The notes under the pieces: generated by a model
What the model saw: only the letters and a program-made list of their open reading frames with translations
Database searches by the model: none
What the model was told of the DNA's origin: nothing
From: Sphingobacterium sp. R2
GTDB taxonomy: Bacteria; Bacteroidota; Bacteroidia; Sphingobacteriales; Sphingobacteriaceae
Assembly: GCF_040760075.1 (NCBI RefSeq)
Contig: NZ_CP142884.1
Location: 3,038,001 to 3,102,000, forward strand
Length of the DNA: 64,000 nt
Direction: 5' to 3'
Shown: positions 54,068 through 62,266 of the stretch, one piece after another
Position numbering within the stretch: the stretch's first letter is position 1
How the letters are laid out: each line of letters begins with the position of its first letter
Program-made: the position numbers and the translations under genes

Positions 54068-55151
54068 GGACTGGTCGACCTTAGAGAATACATTCTCTTG
54101 GGTGAAGGATATGGGAAAGGTACAGCAGGATCCTTGGCATCATGCAGAAGGAAATGTAGCAATTCATACACAAATGGTTCTTCAGCAGCTTCAAGAGCTA
54201 CCTGAATACCAAAAGCTGGACCGGCAAAAACAGGAGTTGATCTGGGCTTCGGCCTTGTTGCATGATGTCGAAAAAAGATCCACCACCATCATCGGATCAG
54301 ATGGCCGTATCAGTTCGCCAAATCACGCTAAAAAAGGGGCGAAAACCACACGGGAGATTTTGTTTCGTGATGTGGAGACTCCTTTCGTCATACGGGAGCA
54401 AATTGTGTCTTTGGTACGCTACCATGGTTTGCCATTATGGCTTATGGAAAAAGTTGATCCAATGAAAAGTGCCCTAGAGGCTTCGCTCGCTGTAGATATG
54501 AGTCAGCTCAAACTATTGGCTGAAGCAGATGCCAAAGGTAGATATTGTCGCGATCTGGATACACTGCTTTATGCGTTGGATATGTTTGAACTGTATAGCA
54601 AGGAGGTTGGCTGCTGGAATGGGCCTCGGCCCTTTTTAACAGACAATGCTCGATTTACTTATTTTAATGGAAATGGCAACTACGTCGATTATGTTCCTTT
54701 TGATATGTTTAAATCTACAGTAATCGTGCTTTCAGGGCTGCCAGGGATGGGTAAAGACTATCATATTCAAAAAATGAATGCAGATATCCCCGTTATTAGC
54801 CTGGATGATATCAGACGCAAATATCGAATTGATCCCACTGATAAAAGGAGAAATGGATGGGTCATACAAGAAGCAAAAGAACAGGCAAAAAAATATTTGC
54901 GCTGTGGACAAGATTTTATCTGGAATGCCACGAATATAACTGCCCAAATGCGTCAGCAGCTGATCGATCTTTTTGTTGGCTACAAAGCCTATGTTAAATT
55001 ATTGTATATCGAAAAACCCTATCAGGTATGGCGAACACAGAATAGAGATCGAGAATATCCATTACCTGATGCAGTCTTAGATAAAATGCTCGGTAGTTTG
55101 GATGTTCCTCAGCTCACAGAAGCTCACGAAGTTCAGTATGTCATACAGTAA
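54042..55151 (+). CDS. HD-domain/polynucleotide kinase RNA end-healing enzyme (HD-Pnk)
   Basis: Start chosen at ATG 54042, 7 nt after a rare good Shine-Dalgarno (AAGGAGGG); ATG 54036 is the alternative. 369 residues: N-terminal HD phosphohydrolase domain (HHAEGNVAIHT at about 31-41, LLHDVEK at about 73-79), then a P-loop kinase domain with VLSGLPGMGKDYH (Walker A, about 229-241), ISLDDIRRKY and the lid region QNRDREYPLP. The architecture equals the HD-Pnk enzyme described in Runella: HD removes 2'/3' phosphates while Pnk phosphorylates 5'-OH RNA ends. Overlaps the ligase gene. Confidence 0.9.
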   Translation: MEWTIAVDKDWSTLENTFSWVKDMGKVQQDPWHHAEGNVAIHTQMVLQQLQELPEYQKLDRQKQELIWASALLHDVEKRSTTIIGSDGRISSPNHAKKGAKTTREILFRDVETPFVIREQIVSLVRYHGLPLWLMEKVDPMKSALEASLAVDMSQLKLLAEADAKGRYCRDLDTLLYALDMFELYSKEVGCWNGPRPFLTDNARFTYFNGNGNYVDYVPFDMFKSTVIVLSGLPGMGKDYHIQKMNADIPVISLDDIRRKYRIDPTDKRRNGWVIQEAKEQAKKYLRCGQDFIWNATNITAQMRQQLIDLFVGYKAYVKLLYIEKPYQVWRTQNRDREYPLPDAVLDKMLGSLDVPQLTEAHEVQYVIQ

Positions 55152-55156
55152 ATAGC

Positions 55157-55197
55157 ATCTTAACAAAGGGTATCTTGAAATTATCCTTTGTTAAGAT
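55157..55197 (+). terminator. Terminator of the RNA-repair operon
   Basis: ATCTTAACAAAGG (55157-55169) pairs with CCTTTGTTAAGAT (55185-55197), extended by three further pairs inside; it begins 6 bp after the kinase stop and lies before the convergent gene at 55213, so it could serve both strands. Confidence 0.75.
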
Positions 55198-55212
55198 ATG
55201 AACAATTCCTAT

Positions 55213-55707
55213 TTACTGTTTCAATTTTTGATTTAACAGTGGAACAAGTTCCTCAATCCGGATATTGATCACATCCATGTCGATCCATAGATGAGCTGGC
55301 TTTGTAATAAGATTACGATCGATAAAGCTTAAGAGATTTATAACACGGTTTGTTTTTTGTTTTCGTAGCAAGGAAGATTCTTTTAATTTTATAAATATAG
55401 AGGATGTTCGATATAAACCAGTTACAAAACAATCGATGTCCGTCCACGGAATTGGTTGGGGTACTAATGCGCTGTTGTTTACGAGCATGTCTTGACCTAT
55501 CGTGAGTGCTGCTATCCCTTTTCGATAGCGGTTCATTTGTTGTATTCTGAGGTGAAATACGCTTGCTGCTGCTAGTGCCCACACCGTCGAAGCCAATTTT
55601 AACATTAAATCTTTATGTAACCATGCATAAAGCGTAACGACTATAGCGAAAAAACAAAGCGCCATACTTATGATAATTTTCCCTCTGTTAAAATGAATTT
55701 TGATCAT
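55213..55707 (-). CDS. STM3941-like two-helix membrane protein
   Basis: 164 residues: a basic N-terminus (MIKIHFNRGKI), two membrane helices (about 12-30 and 34-52), then a PH-like cytosolic domain with IPWTDIDCFVTGLYRTSSIF and KPAHLWIDMDVINIRIEELV (about 88-165). The layout resembles the STM3941 family, membrane-anchored PH-fold proteins of unknown role. Start ATG 55707. Confidence 0.68.
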   Translation of the reverse strand: MIKIHFNRGKIIISMALCFFAIVVTLYAWLHKDLMLKLASTVWALAAASVFHLRIQQMNRYRKGIAALTIGQDMLVNNSALVPQPIPWTDIDCFVTGLYRTSSIFIKLKESSLLRKQKTNRVINLLSFIDRNLITKPAHLWIDMDVINIRIEELVPLLNQKLKQ

Positions 55708-55990
55708 TATTTTTTTATAAGCATATAAACTCTGTTAAAAATAGGCGAAGACTATCTGCTGCAAAACGGCTCTTTATGTTCTGTGCCCATTTTGAGATAC
55801 CTTTTATAAATATAAGCAGTAAAACCGGTCGAATCTCTTGGCAATTATTATTCGCAGCTGTTGAGTGATTATCCGCAATATATCAATTTATGTTGTCAGT
55901 ACTTCTAAATTAAATGGCATTGAAATAGATTTGAATATATCTTTTTTAGTCTAATGAATAGTAGTTTTGCTTGAAGAATAAATTGACATA

Positions 55991-56209
55991 ATGTTGGTAA
56001 ATCTCAAGCAACATTTAAAGAAACTTATCGATGTAGATCTGATCCAATTAGCCGAAATAATGGGTTATTTTAGGACAAAAACGCACCTCATTTTGCAGCG
56101 TATTCCGCCACATTCAATTGCATCATTTCTAAGCTTTACACTCGAATATCTAAGTGATCCGATAAACAATAAATCCGCTGAATGCGCCGTTAAAATTAGC
56201 GGCAACTAA
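55991..56209 (+). pseudogene. Crp/Fnr regulator pseudogene, internal deletion
   Basis: 72 codons fuse the start of a Bacteroidota Crp/Fnr protein (NLKQHLKKLIDVDLIQLAEI...GYFRTK, residues 1-30) in frame to its C-terminal helix-turn-helix end (LILQRIPPHSIASFLSFTLE YLS). The cyclic-nucleotide-binding barrel, about 130 residues, is missing. The product would neither bind effector nor DNA normally. Confidence 0.7.
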
Positions 56210-56212
56210 AGA

Positions 56213-56698
56213 CTAGTAACATTGTTCCGAGTCAGCAACACGGAAGGGATTAATTCTGAATTGAAGGTTGTGCTCTTTTGCATAGTCATGCACTAATTTT
56301 TCGAATTTTTCCATAGCACTCCCTTCGGAAGCAGCAAAACAATGCAGGTTTAGTTCAAGCGGTTTTTCTGAGGTTGCTGGATCGATGCGCAGTCGTTCAA
56401 CTTCCGAGAGAACAACCGCGAAAGAAGTTTTACAAATCTCAACATCTAGATGCGTACCTATTAATTGTGATGAAATGCTATAATAAGAATTTTTATTTTG
56501 GATTTCTTCTTGAAAAGGATCTAAATATGTCGTAATGATAGAGCGATAACCATATTTAGCATTACCAAAAAACTGATCAATATATTCCTGTGCTTTTTCA
56601 TATGTTGAGAAGACACCTTCGAGATTAGTGAACAAATCTGGATCTTCCCTTACTTCTTTTGAAACTACTGTATATACCTTAATGAGGTTGGTTGTCAT
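56213..56698 (-). CDS. Uncharacterised soluble protein
   Basis: 161 residues, no signal peptide: MTTNLIKVYTVVSKEVREDP, FSTYEKAQEYIDQFF, a central region with YSISSQLIGTHLDVEICKTS and a C-terminal HDYAKEHNLQFRINPFRVAD. Alternating strands and helices; family not recognised. Its stop is 3 bp from the end of the convergent pseudogene. Confidence 0.6.
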   Translation of the reverse strand: MTTNLIKVYTVVSKEVREDPDLFTNLEGVFSTYEKAQEYIDQFFGNAKYGYRSIITTYLDPFQEEIQNKNSYYSISSQLIGTHLDVEICKTSFAVVLSEVERLRIDPATSEKPLELNLHCFAASEGSAMEKFEKLVHDYAKEHNLQFRINPFRVADSEQCY

Positions 56699-57371
56699 AT
56701 TTCGTATGCTACTTTTTGTACATTAAGTAAGTTTTTCTGCAAAAAAAACTAATTTAGAATTTTATCCATCATCGATTGTAAGATAAAATCATCGTTTTAA
56801 AATAAAAAATTTCCTCTACTAATTTGTAGCCTGTTTTAGATCAGGTGCTTGTGCTTTAAAGTTGTGTATAATTTTCGTATTATCCAAATATTTTACCGAT
56901 TGTTTTCATTTACGCATATTAAAGATTATCATATCACCAAATTCGCCCTCCAGCACACGAAATCGATATCGAACGCAGCTTGCTGATCAGCTTCATTTTT
57001 GCATATTGACACAAAAGGAACACGTCAACGTTTTAAATAAACTCGTTATCAGCTCTCAAAAGGAACAATCTAAAAGTGCGATTTAAGAAGCTTTTTTACA
57101 CTTCATCTTTTAACCTAAAGATATAGCCTATACACTTTTACTTTTGCATGGAACAAGCTTTCTTTATATAGATTCAAACGTTTTCGTAAATAAATCATAT
57201 CATTTGGTTCATTTCACTTATATTAATTAATATCTTGTTTTGCCAATTCAATTCAATTGAAACGAATAGCCCATATCTAAATTAGGATAAATGTGGGGTA
57301 AACTTGTTATGATTTACAAACCAATGATGAATAAATAAACCGGGTCGATAGACTCTAGATTAAATGATAAA
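56699..57371. other. No gene seen
   Basis: About 670 AT-rich bases. A 74-codon frame at 56862-57086 has weak AraC-like wording (RYRTQLADQLHF, EHVNVLNKLV) and may be a worn regulator fragment, but it is not supportable. Nothing else noted. Confidence 0.5.
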
Positions 57372-58763
57372 ATGAGAAGAAACACACTATTTAAATCTGT
57401 TTTAGTGGCAGCTATGGTCAGCAATGTTGTATTGGCCTATGCCCAGGCAGGTAAGAGTAATGACAAAGGTTGGACAAACCTTTTTGATGGAAAGACGCTA
57501 AATGGCTGGAAAACTGTTGGAGGAAAAGCACCCTATTCTATTGAGGGAGATGCTATTGTTGGGCGAATGACAAAGGGTACCCCCAATTCTTTTTTAATTA
57601 CTGAAAAAGAATACGGTGATTTCATATTGGAGCTTGATATTAAACTTGAAGGGAAGGAAACTAATTCAGGTATCCAGACTAGAAGCCATCTCGATCCAAA
57701 AGCCAACGATGGACGAGGGCGTGTATATGGACGACAAGTGGAGATTGACCCATCCGGGCGCGCGTGGACGGGTGGAATATATGATGAAGCACGTCGCGGA
57801 TGGATTTATCCTTTAGATTTAAATGAGAATGCAAAAAAAGCATATAAAGCAGAACAATTTAATCATATCCGAATAGAGGCCATCGGCGATGAGCTGCGTA
57901 CTTGGGTCAATGATATACCAGTGTCGTACGTTGTTGATACTATTGATAGAACGGGGTTTATCGGACTTCAGGTGCATAGTATTCCGGCGCAATTGGATGG
58001 AAAGAAAGTTTATTTTAAGAATGTAAAAATAAAAACAACTGATCTTAAACCAAAAGGTTTTCCTAAAGATGTATATATCGTCAATCTGAAGCCCAATGAA
58101 GTGGTGGATGCTGAAAAGAAAAAGGGTGTTAAACTCTTATTTGACGGTAAAACCAATAAAGGTTGGCGTAGCATACATAGCGATAAGTTTCCAGAACGGG
58201 GCTGGGAAGTCAAGGACGGACAAATGACTGTACTAAAATCTGACGGTGGAGAATCAACGAATGGTGGAGATATTGTCACAAAAGATAAATATGCTGTGTT
58301 TGATCTTTCATTTGAATTTAAGCTTAGTCCAGGTGCAAATAGTGGTGTGAAATATTTTGTCACCTTGAAAGAAAAATCAAAAGGATCGGCTATTGGCTTG
58401 GAATACCAAGTGCTTGATGATGCTTTGCACCCTGATGCGAAATTGGGTAGGGATGGAAACCGGACGTTGGCCTCCCTATATGACCTCATTACATCCAATC
58501 GTGATGAGCGTGCACGCAGACCGATCGGTGAATGGAATAGGGGTAGAGTTGTTGTTACAGCAGATAATAAAGTGGAACATTATTTAAATGGCATCAAAAT
58601 GCTATCTTATGAACGGGGCTCCAAAGCGTTTAAAGATTTGGTTCAAATCAGCAAGTATAAAGACTGGGAGAACTTTGGCGAAGCTCAGGAAGGCTTTATT
58701 CTTTTGCAGGACCATGGAGATCGGGTCTCCTTTCGCAGTATAAAAATCAATACACCCAATTAA
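57372..58763 (+). CDS. DUF1080 protein, two 3-keto-disaccharide hydrolase-type domains
   Basis: 463 residues with a signal peptide (cleavage near VLAYAQAG). Two tandem DUF1080 (concanavalin-like) domains: first opening WTNLFDGKTLNGWKTVGGKA (about 34-53) with GIQTRSHLDPKANDGRGRVY and WTGGIYDEARRGW; second opening LLFDGKTNKGWRSIHSDKFP (about 256-275) with NSGVKYFVTLKEK and HYLNGIKMLSYER. Recent work links this fold to cleavage of 3-keto-glycosides. The oxidoreductase 15 bp downstream would make the 3-keto sugar. Confidence 0.9.
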   Translation: MRRNTLFKSVLVAAMVSNVVLAYAQAGKSNDKGWTNLFDGKTLNGWKTVGGKAPYSIEGDAIVGRMTKGTPNSFLITEKEYGDFILELDIKLEGKETNSGIQTRSHLDPKANDGRGRVYGRQVEIDPSGRAWTGGIYDEARRGWIYPLDLNENAKKAYKAEQFNHIRIEAIGDELRTWVNDIPVSYVVDTIDRTGFIGLQVHSIPAQLDGKKVYFKNVKIKTTDLKPKGFPKDVYIVNLKPNEVVDAEKKKGVKLLFDGKTNKGWRSIHSDKFPERGWEVKDGQMTVLKSDGGESTNGGDIVTKDKYAVFDLSFEFKLSPGANSGVKYFVTLKEKSKGSAIGLEYQVLDDALHPDAKLGRDGNRTLASLYDLITSNRDERARRPIGEWNRGRVVVTADNKVEHYLNGIKMLSYERGSKAFKDLVQISKYKDWENFGEAQEGFILLQDHGDRVSFRSIKINTPN

Positions 58764-58778
58764 GACTAACTACTCTTT

Positions 58779-60194
58779 ATGAATCATTATTTATCGCGCA
58801 GAAGCTTTGTTAAGCATTCCGTTATTGCTGCAGGAGCTGTTATGTTGTCCGACAGTGTCTTAGGAAAAGTCAATCTGGCCAAACCGAATGAACGTGTTAA
58901 TCTTGCCTGCGTTGGATTAGGCAATAGGGCAGCAGAAATCATTAAAGAACTCTATAAAACTGGACTCTGTAATATCGTAGCATTATGTGACGTGGATCTT
59001 GGCGCTAAACATACACAGGAGATATTGGGTATGTTTCCTGACGCGCCCCGATTTAAGGATTTTAGGCTGATGTTTGACAAAATGGGAAATCAGATCGATG
59101 CTGTAAGTATAGGAACTCCTGATTTCTCTCATTTTGCGATAACGATGCTTGCATTGGATTTGGGTAAACACGTTTACGTGGAAAAACCAATGGCAAGAAC
59201 ATTCCTTGAAGTTGAGCTGATGGCAGATAAAGCTCGGAGAAATCCGAAACTTGCTACCCAAATGGGAAACCAAGGACACTCCGAAGCAAATTATTTTCAG
59301 TTTAAGGCTTGGAAAGATGCGGGCATTATTAGAGATGTTACGCGCATAGATGCGCACATGAATATGCCGCGCAGATGGCATGGCTGGGACGTGAATATGA
59401 AGGGCTTTCCTGCCGCGGAGATGATACCCGAAACGCTAGACTGGGATCTTTGGCAGATGCAGACTATTGGTCACAATTATAATAAAGATTTTGTCAATGG
59501 ACAATGGCGTTGTTGGTACGATTTCGGAATGGGCGCTTTGGGCGATTGGGGGGCTCATATATTGGATACAGCACATGAATTTTTAGATTTGGGACTCCCA
59601 ACCGAAGTCTCAGCGGTAAAGCTAGAGGGGTATAATTCGTATTTTTTTCCGATGTCTTCCACCTTAAAATTTCATTTTCCAAAAAGGAAAAAAATGCCTG
59701 CAGTAGATATTAATTGGTATGATGGATTAGATAATTTGCCCCCTATACCCGAAGGATATGGGGTATCCGGACTGGATCCTAATATTCCTCCGCCAAGTAC
59801 AGGGAAATTAGAGCCCGCTAAATTAAATCCAGGAAAGATTATTTACGGAAAAGATCTGATATTTAAAGGTGGTTCGCACGGCAGTACGCTTCAGATTATT
59901 CCAGAAGCGAAAGGCAAAGAAATGCAGGCTCGTTTACCGGAAGTGCCAACATCACCATCCAACCACTTTGCTAATTTCTTAAAGGGTTGTAAAGGTGAAG
60001 AGAAGACGCGTTCGGCTTTTGAAATTGCAGGTCCTTTGAGCCAAGTGTTCTGTTTAGGTGTCATTGCACAGCGATTAAACAGTAAATTGATACTGAATAC
60101 ACAGACAAAGGAAATTGTCAATGATAAGTTTGCCAATGCACTCTTAGCTGGACCTCCACCTGCAAGAGGCTGGGAACAGTATTATAAGATGTAA
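58779..60194 (+). CDS. Tat-exported Gfo/Idh/MocA oxidoreductase
   Basis: 471 residues with a twin-arginine signal (SRRSFVKHSVIAAGAVMLSD). Rossmann part: NLACVGLGNRAAEIIKELY (about 40-58), CDVDLGAK, then the conserved EKPMARTFLEVELMADKA (about 132-149; catalytic Lys in EKP) and QMGNQGHS. The C-terminal substrate half follows with WGAHILDTAHEFLDLGLPTE. These enzymes oxidise sugars at C3 with NAD(P). It is 15 bp downstream of the DUF1080 gene, forming a two-gene glycoside unit. Confidence 0.93.
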   Translation: MNHYLSRRSFVKHSVIAAGAVMLSDSVLGKVNLAKPNERVNLACVGLGNRAAEIIKELYKTGLCNIVALCDVDLGAKHTQEILGMFPDAPRFKDFRLMFDKMGNQIDAVSIGTPDFSHFAITMLALDLGKHVYVEKPMARTFLEVELMADKARRNPKLATQMGNQGHSEANYFQFKAWKDAGIIRDVTRIDAHMNMPRRWHGWDVNMKGFPAAEMIPETLDWDLWQMQTIGHNYNKDFVNGQWRCWYDFGMGALGDWGAHILDTAHEFLDLGLPTEVSAVKLEGYNSYFFPMSSTLKFHFPKRKKMPAVDINWYDGLDNLPPIPEGYGVSGLDPNIPPPSTGKLEPAKLNPGKIIYGKDLIFKGGSHGSTLQIIPEAKGKEMQARLPEVPTSPSNHFANFLKGCKGEEKTRSAFEIAGPLSQVFCLGVIAQRLNSKLILNTQTKEIVNDKFANALLAGPPPARGWEQYYKM

Positions 60195-60413
60195 AGAATC
60201 GAAGATTGAACATAGAAATGAAGGGCAATGTTAAACGTTGCCCTTTTACGTTAATAAAAGCTTTGTTCTTATCCTATGATTTACCTGTCATCAATACATT
60301 TAAATGAGTGAAAATAATAATAAGTGGGAAGTCTGGATGTAGAGAGAAGAATTAGACCTATTTTGACGTGCTGGTGAATTAGGAACTGTTACGATACTTC
60401 AGCCCCCAAAAAA

Positions 60414-60472
60414 AAGGTTTTCAAACGGGGAGAATGAAAACCTTAAATAACCAATTATAAACCTAAATTATG
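60414..60472 (+). repeat. Hairpin-ATG repeat, copy 5
   Basis: AAGGTTTTCA (60414-60423) pairs with TGAAAACCTT (60435-60444), loop AACGGGGAGAA, then AATAACCAATTATAAACCTA and AATTATGATG; the ATG at 60470 opens five codons. It follows the Gfo/Idh gene by 219 bp, in the 460-bp gap before dinB. Confidence 0.78.
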
Positions 60473-60654
60473 ATGATACAAATGTAAGTGTATTTTCTAC
60501 ACTATGCAAATTTATTTTAAAATAATTTGATGTTCTTTAAACGAATTGGAAGAAGTCATTATTTTTACATTATCAAAGCTTTGTTTTTTTACAAATTTTC
60601 ACGACTTATACATGGTGGTACATGAATAGTTGAAAACAACATCTAGATATTTAT

Positions 60655-61173
60655 ATGGAAAATTTAGAAGTTTGGATGCGTGGACCTATTGCTGGAATTC
60701 CCGCTCTGTTGCAGCCTGTTGCACATACACTTTTGCAGGTTGCAGAGGATGTTTCAACCTATACTGGTCAGCTGTCTGCACAACAACTTTGGATAAAGCC
60801 CTGTGGGAATGCCAGTATAGGTTTTCACTTACAGCATATCACTGGAGTGATCGATCGCATGTTTACTTATGCTAAAAACAAACCCCTAACGGACGAACAA
60901 TTGGATTACCTCCATAGAGAAGGCAAAGAAAATGTCGATGCAAGTCCCGCATCTCTTGTCGAAAACTTACATGAACAGGTCAAAATAGCCTTACAAATGC
61001 TAGCTTTAATCGATTCGAATACATTGACCGAGCAACGTTTTTTGGGAAGAAAGCGCATCCCCACCACATTGATAGGACTGTTGTTTCATGCTGCAGAACA
61101 TGCCCAGCGTCACGTTGGCCAATTGCTGGTGACGGCACGTTGTCTTCCCCCCATTTCCCGCGTTCCTCGATGA
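60655..61173 (+). CDS. DinB-family protein with aberrant C-terminus
   Basis: 172 residues; the DinB four-helix bundle is complete up to LLFHAAEHAQRHVGQLLVTA (His metal ligands in SIGFHLQHITG and HAAEHAQRH). Such proteins bind a metal and may act as thiol-dependent transferases. The last about 10 residues (RCLPPISRVPR) are read through the antisense of an hxlR fragment: the original 3' end was lost in a deletion. Probably still folds. Confidence 0.8.
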   Translation: MENLEVWMRGPIAGIPALLQPVAHTLLQVAEDVSTYTGQLSAQQLWIKPCGNASIGFHLQHITGVIDRMFTYAKNKPLTDEQLDYLHREGKENVDASPASLVENLHEQVKIALQMLALIDSNTLTEQRFLGRKRIPTTLIGLLFHAAEHAQRHVGQLLVTARCLPPISRVPR

Positions 61174-61366
61174 TCGGTCTGAGCTGATAATCAAGTTCGG
61201 TCAGTTCATACATAACCCGTCCTGGTACCTCTGTATATACGTGACGCTTTACCACTCCACGTTCTTTCAGTTTCCGCAGCTGTGGGGGCATCATGCCTCC
61301 GTTAATATTGGGTAAACATCCTCTGATCCCAGTATAGTGGGAACTTCCATTGATGGGTAGCAACAT
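61137..61366 (-). pseudogene. HxlR regulator remnant joined tail-to-tail to dinB
   Basis: The frame from ATG 61366 holds HYTGIRGCLPNINGGMMPPQ, LRKLKERGVVKRHVYTEVPG, VMYELTELDYQLRPIIEERG and KWGEDN, the middle and C-terminal part of an HxlR protein. The first about 35 family residues are missing, and at about 61137-61142 the frame enters antisense dinB. Both the intergenic spacer and the two gene ends seem deleted. Confidence 0.7.
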
Positions 61367-61583
61367 ATTGTTAAAGTATAATCAATTTAGGTGATGCGAA
61401 GTATTTTATATCAGAATAGATCAAATTTTGATTGGGAATGCTCCTAAAACTTAGTGGACAGGATTGAAGAAGTAGGGGCGCTATGGATTATCGGACGATT
61501 AAATTGTAAATTTGTATACTTGTAAGATTCTAAGAGGAATTCATGATTTTTATCATCCCACATAAAACTAAACAGCGTATACT

Positions 61584-62264
61584 ATGCAGATACTTTTAGT
61601 AGAAGACGATCGTCGCATTAGCAGCTTCGTCGTTAAAGGCTTAGAAGAAATGGGAAACCAGGTTATCTTGGTTGAATCTGCGGAAGCGGCACGTGAATGG
61701 ATCAATGTCGATTCATTGGATATTATTGTACTTGATATTATGTTGCCTGGAATAGATGGCATACAGTTTACAAAGACAATCAGGTATCGAAAAAATCATA
61801 TTCCTATATTGATTTTAAGTGCTTTAGGAGAAATTGAAGATAAAGTCGAGGCCTTAGAAAGTGGAGCTGACGACTATCTTGTTAAGCCCTTTTCTTTTAA
61901 GGAATTGGTAAGCCGTATTAAAGCGTTGGTACGGAGGGACAATTATAAAAATGTACAAAATGATAGTCGTATAGAGATCCGCGACTTAAAGGTCGATCTT
62001 GAACGCTACGAAGTATTCAAGAATGGTAAAAATGTTGATCTATCTCCCAAAGAATTTAAGCTATTGAAGTATCTGATTGAAAATCGCAATAAAACTCTTT
62101 CGCGAACAGCAATATTACAGGCTGTTTGGGGCATTGATTTTGATAATAATACCAATGTAGTAGATGTGTATGTTTCTTATCTAAGAGGTAAGGTCGACAC
62201 TGGTCATGTGGCTTCCATTATCAAAACAGTGAAAGGTGTGGGGTACATGCTTACAACGGACTGA
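61584..62264 (+). CDS. OmpR-family response regulator
   Basis: 226 residues. Receiver: acidic EDD at 7-9, phospho-acceptor Asp51 (VLDIMLPGIDG), Lys101 (VKPFSF). C-terminal winged helix: LSPKEFKLLKYLIENRNKTL (about 152-171) and VVDVYVSYLRGKVDTG. Typical CusR/CzcR-like size. It precedes its kinase by 2 bp and a TolC/CzcC-like gene, so a metal-efflux role is likely; the metal is not known. Confidence 0.93.
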   Translation: MQILLVEDDRRISSFVVKGLEEMGNQVILVESAEAAREWINVDSLDIIVLDIMLPGIDGIQFTKTIRYRKNHIPILILSALGEIEDKVEALESGADDYLVKPFSFKELVSRIKALVRRDNYKNVQNDSRIEIRDLKVDLERYEVFKNGKNVDLSPKEFKLLKYLIENRNKTLSRTAILQAVWGIDFDNNTNVVDVYVSYLRGKVDTGHVASIIKTVKGVGYMLTTD

Positions 62265-62266
62265 TT

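Noticed and set aside
56862..57086. 74-codon frame with faint AraC-like wording
   Set aside because: Too short and too weakly similar; no start region, and it lies in AT-rich sequence where such frames arise by chance.
60980..61136. Distal part of the minus-strand frame starting at 61366
   Set aside because: This segment is antisense dinB; only 61137-61366 is true hxlR remnant.
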